Shown piece after piece: positions 62,153 through 64,000 of a DNA stretch of 64,000 nucleotides. Positions within the stretch are counted from its first letter, which is position 1; each line of letters starts with the position of its first letter. Origin of the DNA: Lachnospiraceae bacterium (GTDB taxonomy: Bacteria > Bacillota > Clostridia > Lachnospirales > Lachnospiraceae). The position numbers and the translations under genes were made by a program. The notes below the pieces were generated by a model. The model was given only the letters and a program-made list of their open reading frames with translations. It did not search any database and was not told the origin of the DNA. The stretch lies in assembly GCA_014804795.1 (NCBI GenBank), contig JAAUZC010000010.1, positions 171,205-235,204 on the forward strand. Reading direction: 5' to 3'.

Positions 62153-62695
62153 ATGTGGTGCGTAATGCATGTGGAGGATGGAGAAGAGAAACGCACAGAA
62201 CGCTTCTTAGAAAAATTTTTAGAGGATGAGATCTGTGACAGCTGTTTTCATCTGACAAGGTTTCGGCGTAAAAAGTACGGCGGGAAATGGCAGACGGTAC
62301 AGGAAGAACTTTTACCGGGGTATGTGTTTATTGCGACAGATGAGCCGGAAAAACTTCACAAAGCGTTAAAAAGGACGCCGGAATACAGGCTTCTTGGAAG
62401 TGACGATGCGCATGTTTCTGTGTTGGAAGGTGCAGAGGCGGATTTTATAAAGCGGATAGCGGAAAGCGGAAAAAAAAGCGGCGAGATTGCTCTGTCAAAA
62501 ATCAGGGTTTTGAAAGACGGACGAGTGGAGATACTCTCGGGACCTCTATGCTATATGGAGGATTTGGTGAGTAAGATTGATCTCCATAAGAGGACGGCTG
62601 AGATAGAGACAGACTTTATGGGACAGAAAAAGCGACTGTATTTGGGAGTGGAATTTGAAGATGTGGTATGTGATACAAACAAGGCCCGGGCATGA
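62153..62695 (+). CDS. NusG-family (LoaP/UpxY-like) antiterminator, copy A
   Basis: 180 residues from ATG 62153 (GGGAGGAG 6 nt upstream; TTG 62147 in frame would leave no space). NGN domain: MWCVMHVEDGEEKRTERFLE and ELLPGYVFIATDEPEKLHKA, then a KOW-like end (SGPLCYMEDLVSKIDLHKR). The N-terminal W plus LPGY(V/L)F are family hallmarks. Such specialised NusG copies let RNA polymerase read long polysaccharide or secondary-metabolite operons through terminators. The most diverged of the three. Overlaps the next gene by 35 nt. Confidence 0.85.
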   Translation: MWCVMHVEDGEEKRTERFLEKFLEDEICDSCFHLTRFRRKKYGGKWQTVQEELLPGYVFIATDEPEKLHKALKRTPEYRLLGSDDAHVSVLEGAEADFIKRIAESGKKSGEIALSKIRVLKDGRVEILSGPLCYMEDLVSKIDLHKRTAEIETDFMGQKKRLYLGVEFEDVVCDTNKARA

Positions 62696-63170
62696 AGAGG
62701 CTATAAAAGAAAAGGCTCTGAAGCTTTTTCCAGAAGGAGCACATGGTGAATGCAAAGTGCTGTATTATGTCAGTAAAAAAAGATATCTGGGAGAATGGCA
62801 TGAAGAAAGGGAGAGGTTTCTGCCGGGGTATCTTTTTCTTGTGGCAGACGATCCGAAACCTGCGGCCGAAGTCTCTGGAAGAATGGCGGAGTTTACGAGA
62901 TTACTGGGATATGGTAAAACTTTTTACCCGGTCAGGGAAGAGGAAGAAGCGATTCTCAGGCAGTTGATCGGTGAAAGGGATGAGATTGGCATGTCCTACG
63001 GAGTGATTGAAAACGGCGCTCTGAAAATAAAGGACGGGGTACTGGCCGGAATGGAGAGATTGATCAGAAAGATCGACCGGCATAAGAGGAAAGGCTATAT
63101 CAGTTTATCGCTACCGGGCGGGGAGGAAAAACTGGTGGGCGTTGGCCTGGAAATCACGGAGAAGAGCTGA
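62661..63170 (+). CDS. NusG-family (LoaP/UpxY-like) antiterminator, copy B
   Basis: 169 residues from ATG 62661. MWYVIQTRPGHEEAIKEKA, RERFLPGYLFLVADDPK and the KOW region VLAGMERLIRKIDRHKRKGY. The start lies inside copy A, a strong sign of translational coupling. Same fold as A and C but clearly different in sequence, so it is an old duplication, not a recent one. Confidence 0.87.
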   Translation: MWYVIQTRPGHEEAIKEKALKLFPEGAHGECKVLYYVSKKRYLGEWHEERERFLPGYLFLVADDPKPAAEVSGRMAEFTRLLGYGKTFYPVREEEEAILRQLIGERDEIGMSYGVIENGALKIKDGVLAGMERLIRKIDRHKRKGYISLSLPGGEEKLVGVGLEITEKS

Positions 63171-63171
63171 A

Positions 63172-63720
63172 ATGTGGTATGTGATACAGGTCTATACCGG
63201 CCAGGAAACAGAGATCGCAGACCGGTGCCGGAATAGGATTATAGAGAAGAGCGAGGATGTCTTCATTCCATTGGTGGAACGGATGACAAAAGTCCGGGGG
63301 GAATGGGTGCAGGTAATGACAAGGCTCTTTCCGGGCTATGTGTTTATCGAGACGGACAGCCCCGGAGATCTTTATATGAGGCTGAAGCAGATAAAGGCCA
63401 TGACTAAGTTATTAAAGACCGGCGAAGAGATCACTCCATTATATAAGGAAGAAGAGGAGTATTTAAAGAACCTCCAGGATAAAGAGCATGTGGTCAGGTA
63501 CTCGGAAGGATATATAGAGGGGGACAGGCTTGTCATCACCTCCGGTGCGTTGAGAGGATATGAGGGGAAGATCAAAAAGCTTTTGCGGCATAAGAGATTA
63601 GTGGTGTTGGAAGTGCCGTTACTCGGCCGGGAAGTGGAAGTAACGCTGGGACTCGGGGTAGTGGAGAAGAGACAGGAAAACCTATGTGATAAAGCAGACA
63701 GAACAAGAAAGATAGATTAA
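63172..63720 (+). CDS. NusG-family (LoaP/UpxY-like) antiterminator, copy C
   Basis: 182 residues from ATG 63172 (GGAGAAG upstream; starts 1 nt after the previous stop). MWYVIQVYTGQETEIADRC, TRLFPGYVFIETDSPGDLYM, KOW region LRGYEGKIKKLLRHKRLVVL and a basic tail. The closest of the three to LoaP-type proteins of Clostridia. It directly precedes the structured leader of the aminotransferase gene, a likely target. Confidence 0.88.
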   Translation: MWYVIQVYTGQETEIADRCRNRIIEKSEDVFIPLVERMTKVRGEWVQVMTRLFPGYVFIETDSPGDLYMRLKQIKAMTKLLKTGEEITPLYKEEEEYLKNLQDKEHVVRYSEGYIEGDRLVITSGALRGYEGKIKKLLRHKRLVVLEVPLLGREVEVTLGLGVVEKRQENLCDKADRTRKID

Positions 63721-63772
63721 GAAACTGCAGCATGTATACGACGCTCCGCGCGCGGTACAGAAAGCAGCGGAC

Positions 63773-63835
63773 AGAGGGTACCTTAACAGCCGGGATAGGA
63801 ATATGCCGGATGGCGAAGCGCACCCTCTATTTTTT
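63773..63835 (+). terminator. Terminator-like hairpin in the leader of the polysaccharide genes
   Basis: AGAGGGT (63773-63779) pairs with ACCCTCT (63822-63828), followed by ATTTTTT (63829-63835). The 42 nt between contain CCGG...CCGG and a GGCGAAGCGC hairpin. A short GC palindrome (CCGCGCGCGG) lies upstream near 63746. It is placed where a NusG-type antiterminator would act, 20 nt before the next gene. Confidence 0.6.
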
Positions 63836-63854
63836 ATGGAAGGATTGAAGGAAT

Positions 63855-64000
63855 ATGCAGATTCCGTTTTCACCGCCGGATATAACAGAGGCGGAAATAA
63901 ATGAAGTGACAGAAGCGCTGCGTTCCGGCTGGATCACCACCGGACCGCGGACAAAAGAACTGGAAAAGAAGTGTGCAGCATGGCTCGGCACACCAAAGAG
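63855..64000 (+). CDS. DegT/DnrJ/EryC1/StrS-family sugar aminotransferase (3' end outside window)
   Basis: The first 48 residues start MQIPFSPPDITEAEINEVTE, then SGWITTGPRTKELEKKC, the invariable N-terminal pattern of DegT/ArnB-type PLP aminotransferases that make amino sugars for capsule or O-antigen. SD GAAGGAA. First structural gene of the polysaccharide operon. Confidence 0.9.
   Translation, partial: MQIPFSPPDITEAEINEVTEALRSGWITTGPRTKELEKKCAAWLGTPK

Overview
The window looks like the chromosome of an anaerobic, butyrate-forming Firmicute, most likely a Lachnospiraceae-type gut Clostridium. The evidence is a thl-crt-hbd-bcd-etfBA butyrate operon, Clostridia-style regulators (YesM/YesN-like pair, PadR with DUF1700/DUF4097), purine-rich Shine-Dalgarno sequences (GGAGG) and TTG/GTG starts. 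The species cannot be fixed from the sequence alone.

Positions 1 to about 31,000 are the right-hand three quarters of a siphovirus-type prophage, all on the plus strand. It has an early block (VRR-NUC nuclease, ParA, a ParB fused to a Cys cluster and a DUF3850-like domain, an orphan C5 DNA methyltransferase, an ArpU-like late regulator). Next comes an 11-bp-periodic repeat array with an extended -10 promoter. Then follow HNH nuclease, terminases, portal, ClpP-like prohead protease, HK97-type capsid, connectors, tail tube, chaperones, a 1,327-residue tape measure, Dit, Tal, a BppU-like baseplate protein, an Mtd-N-like protein, and finally lysis genes. The integrase and repressor must lie left of the window. 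Between tail fibre and lysis genes sits a complete diversity-generating retroelement (DGR): a variable repeat at the 3' end of the fibre gene 24068-25300, two 8-bp/4-nt hairpins, a template repeat at 25512-25623 and a DGR-type reverse transcriptase at 25765-27063. Of the 14 mismatches between the repeats, 13 are at template adenines.

Positions 31,000-50,400 are ordinary chromosome. They hold a YjbR-like protein, DegV, an SDR oxidoreductase and a secreted SH3/NlpC-P60 hydrolase. Next is a sugar locus with a GH94 phosphorylase (best match N,N'-diacetylchitobiose phosphorylase), a phosphohexomutase, a YesM-type kinase, an ABC sugar importer without its ATPase, and an AraC-type response regulator. 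A PadR/DUF1700/DUF4097 envelope module with a clear 14-bp palindromic operator, a YbjQ protein, a MATE exporter and long-form HPF follow.

Positions 50,450-57,000 carry the butyrate operon, whose gaps hold large multibranched inverted repeats. Positions 57,100-61,700 carry a four-gene ABC exporter.

The right edge (61,700-64,000) starts a polysaccharide-type locus: a 424-bp segment bounded by 26-bp inverted repeats that contains a near-consensus promoter pointing into three consecutive NusG-family genes, then a leader with a terminator-like hairpin, then a DegT-family aminotransferase that runs off the window. This has the layout of a phase-variable, antiterminated surface polysaccharide operon, known best from Bacteroides but here in a Firmicute. 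The DGR and this switch are the two most interesting systems in the window; both would vary a surface-recognition property, one of the phage and one of the host.
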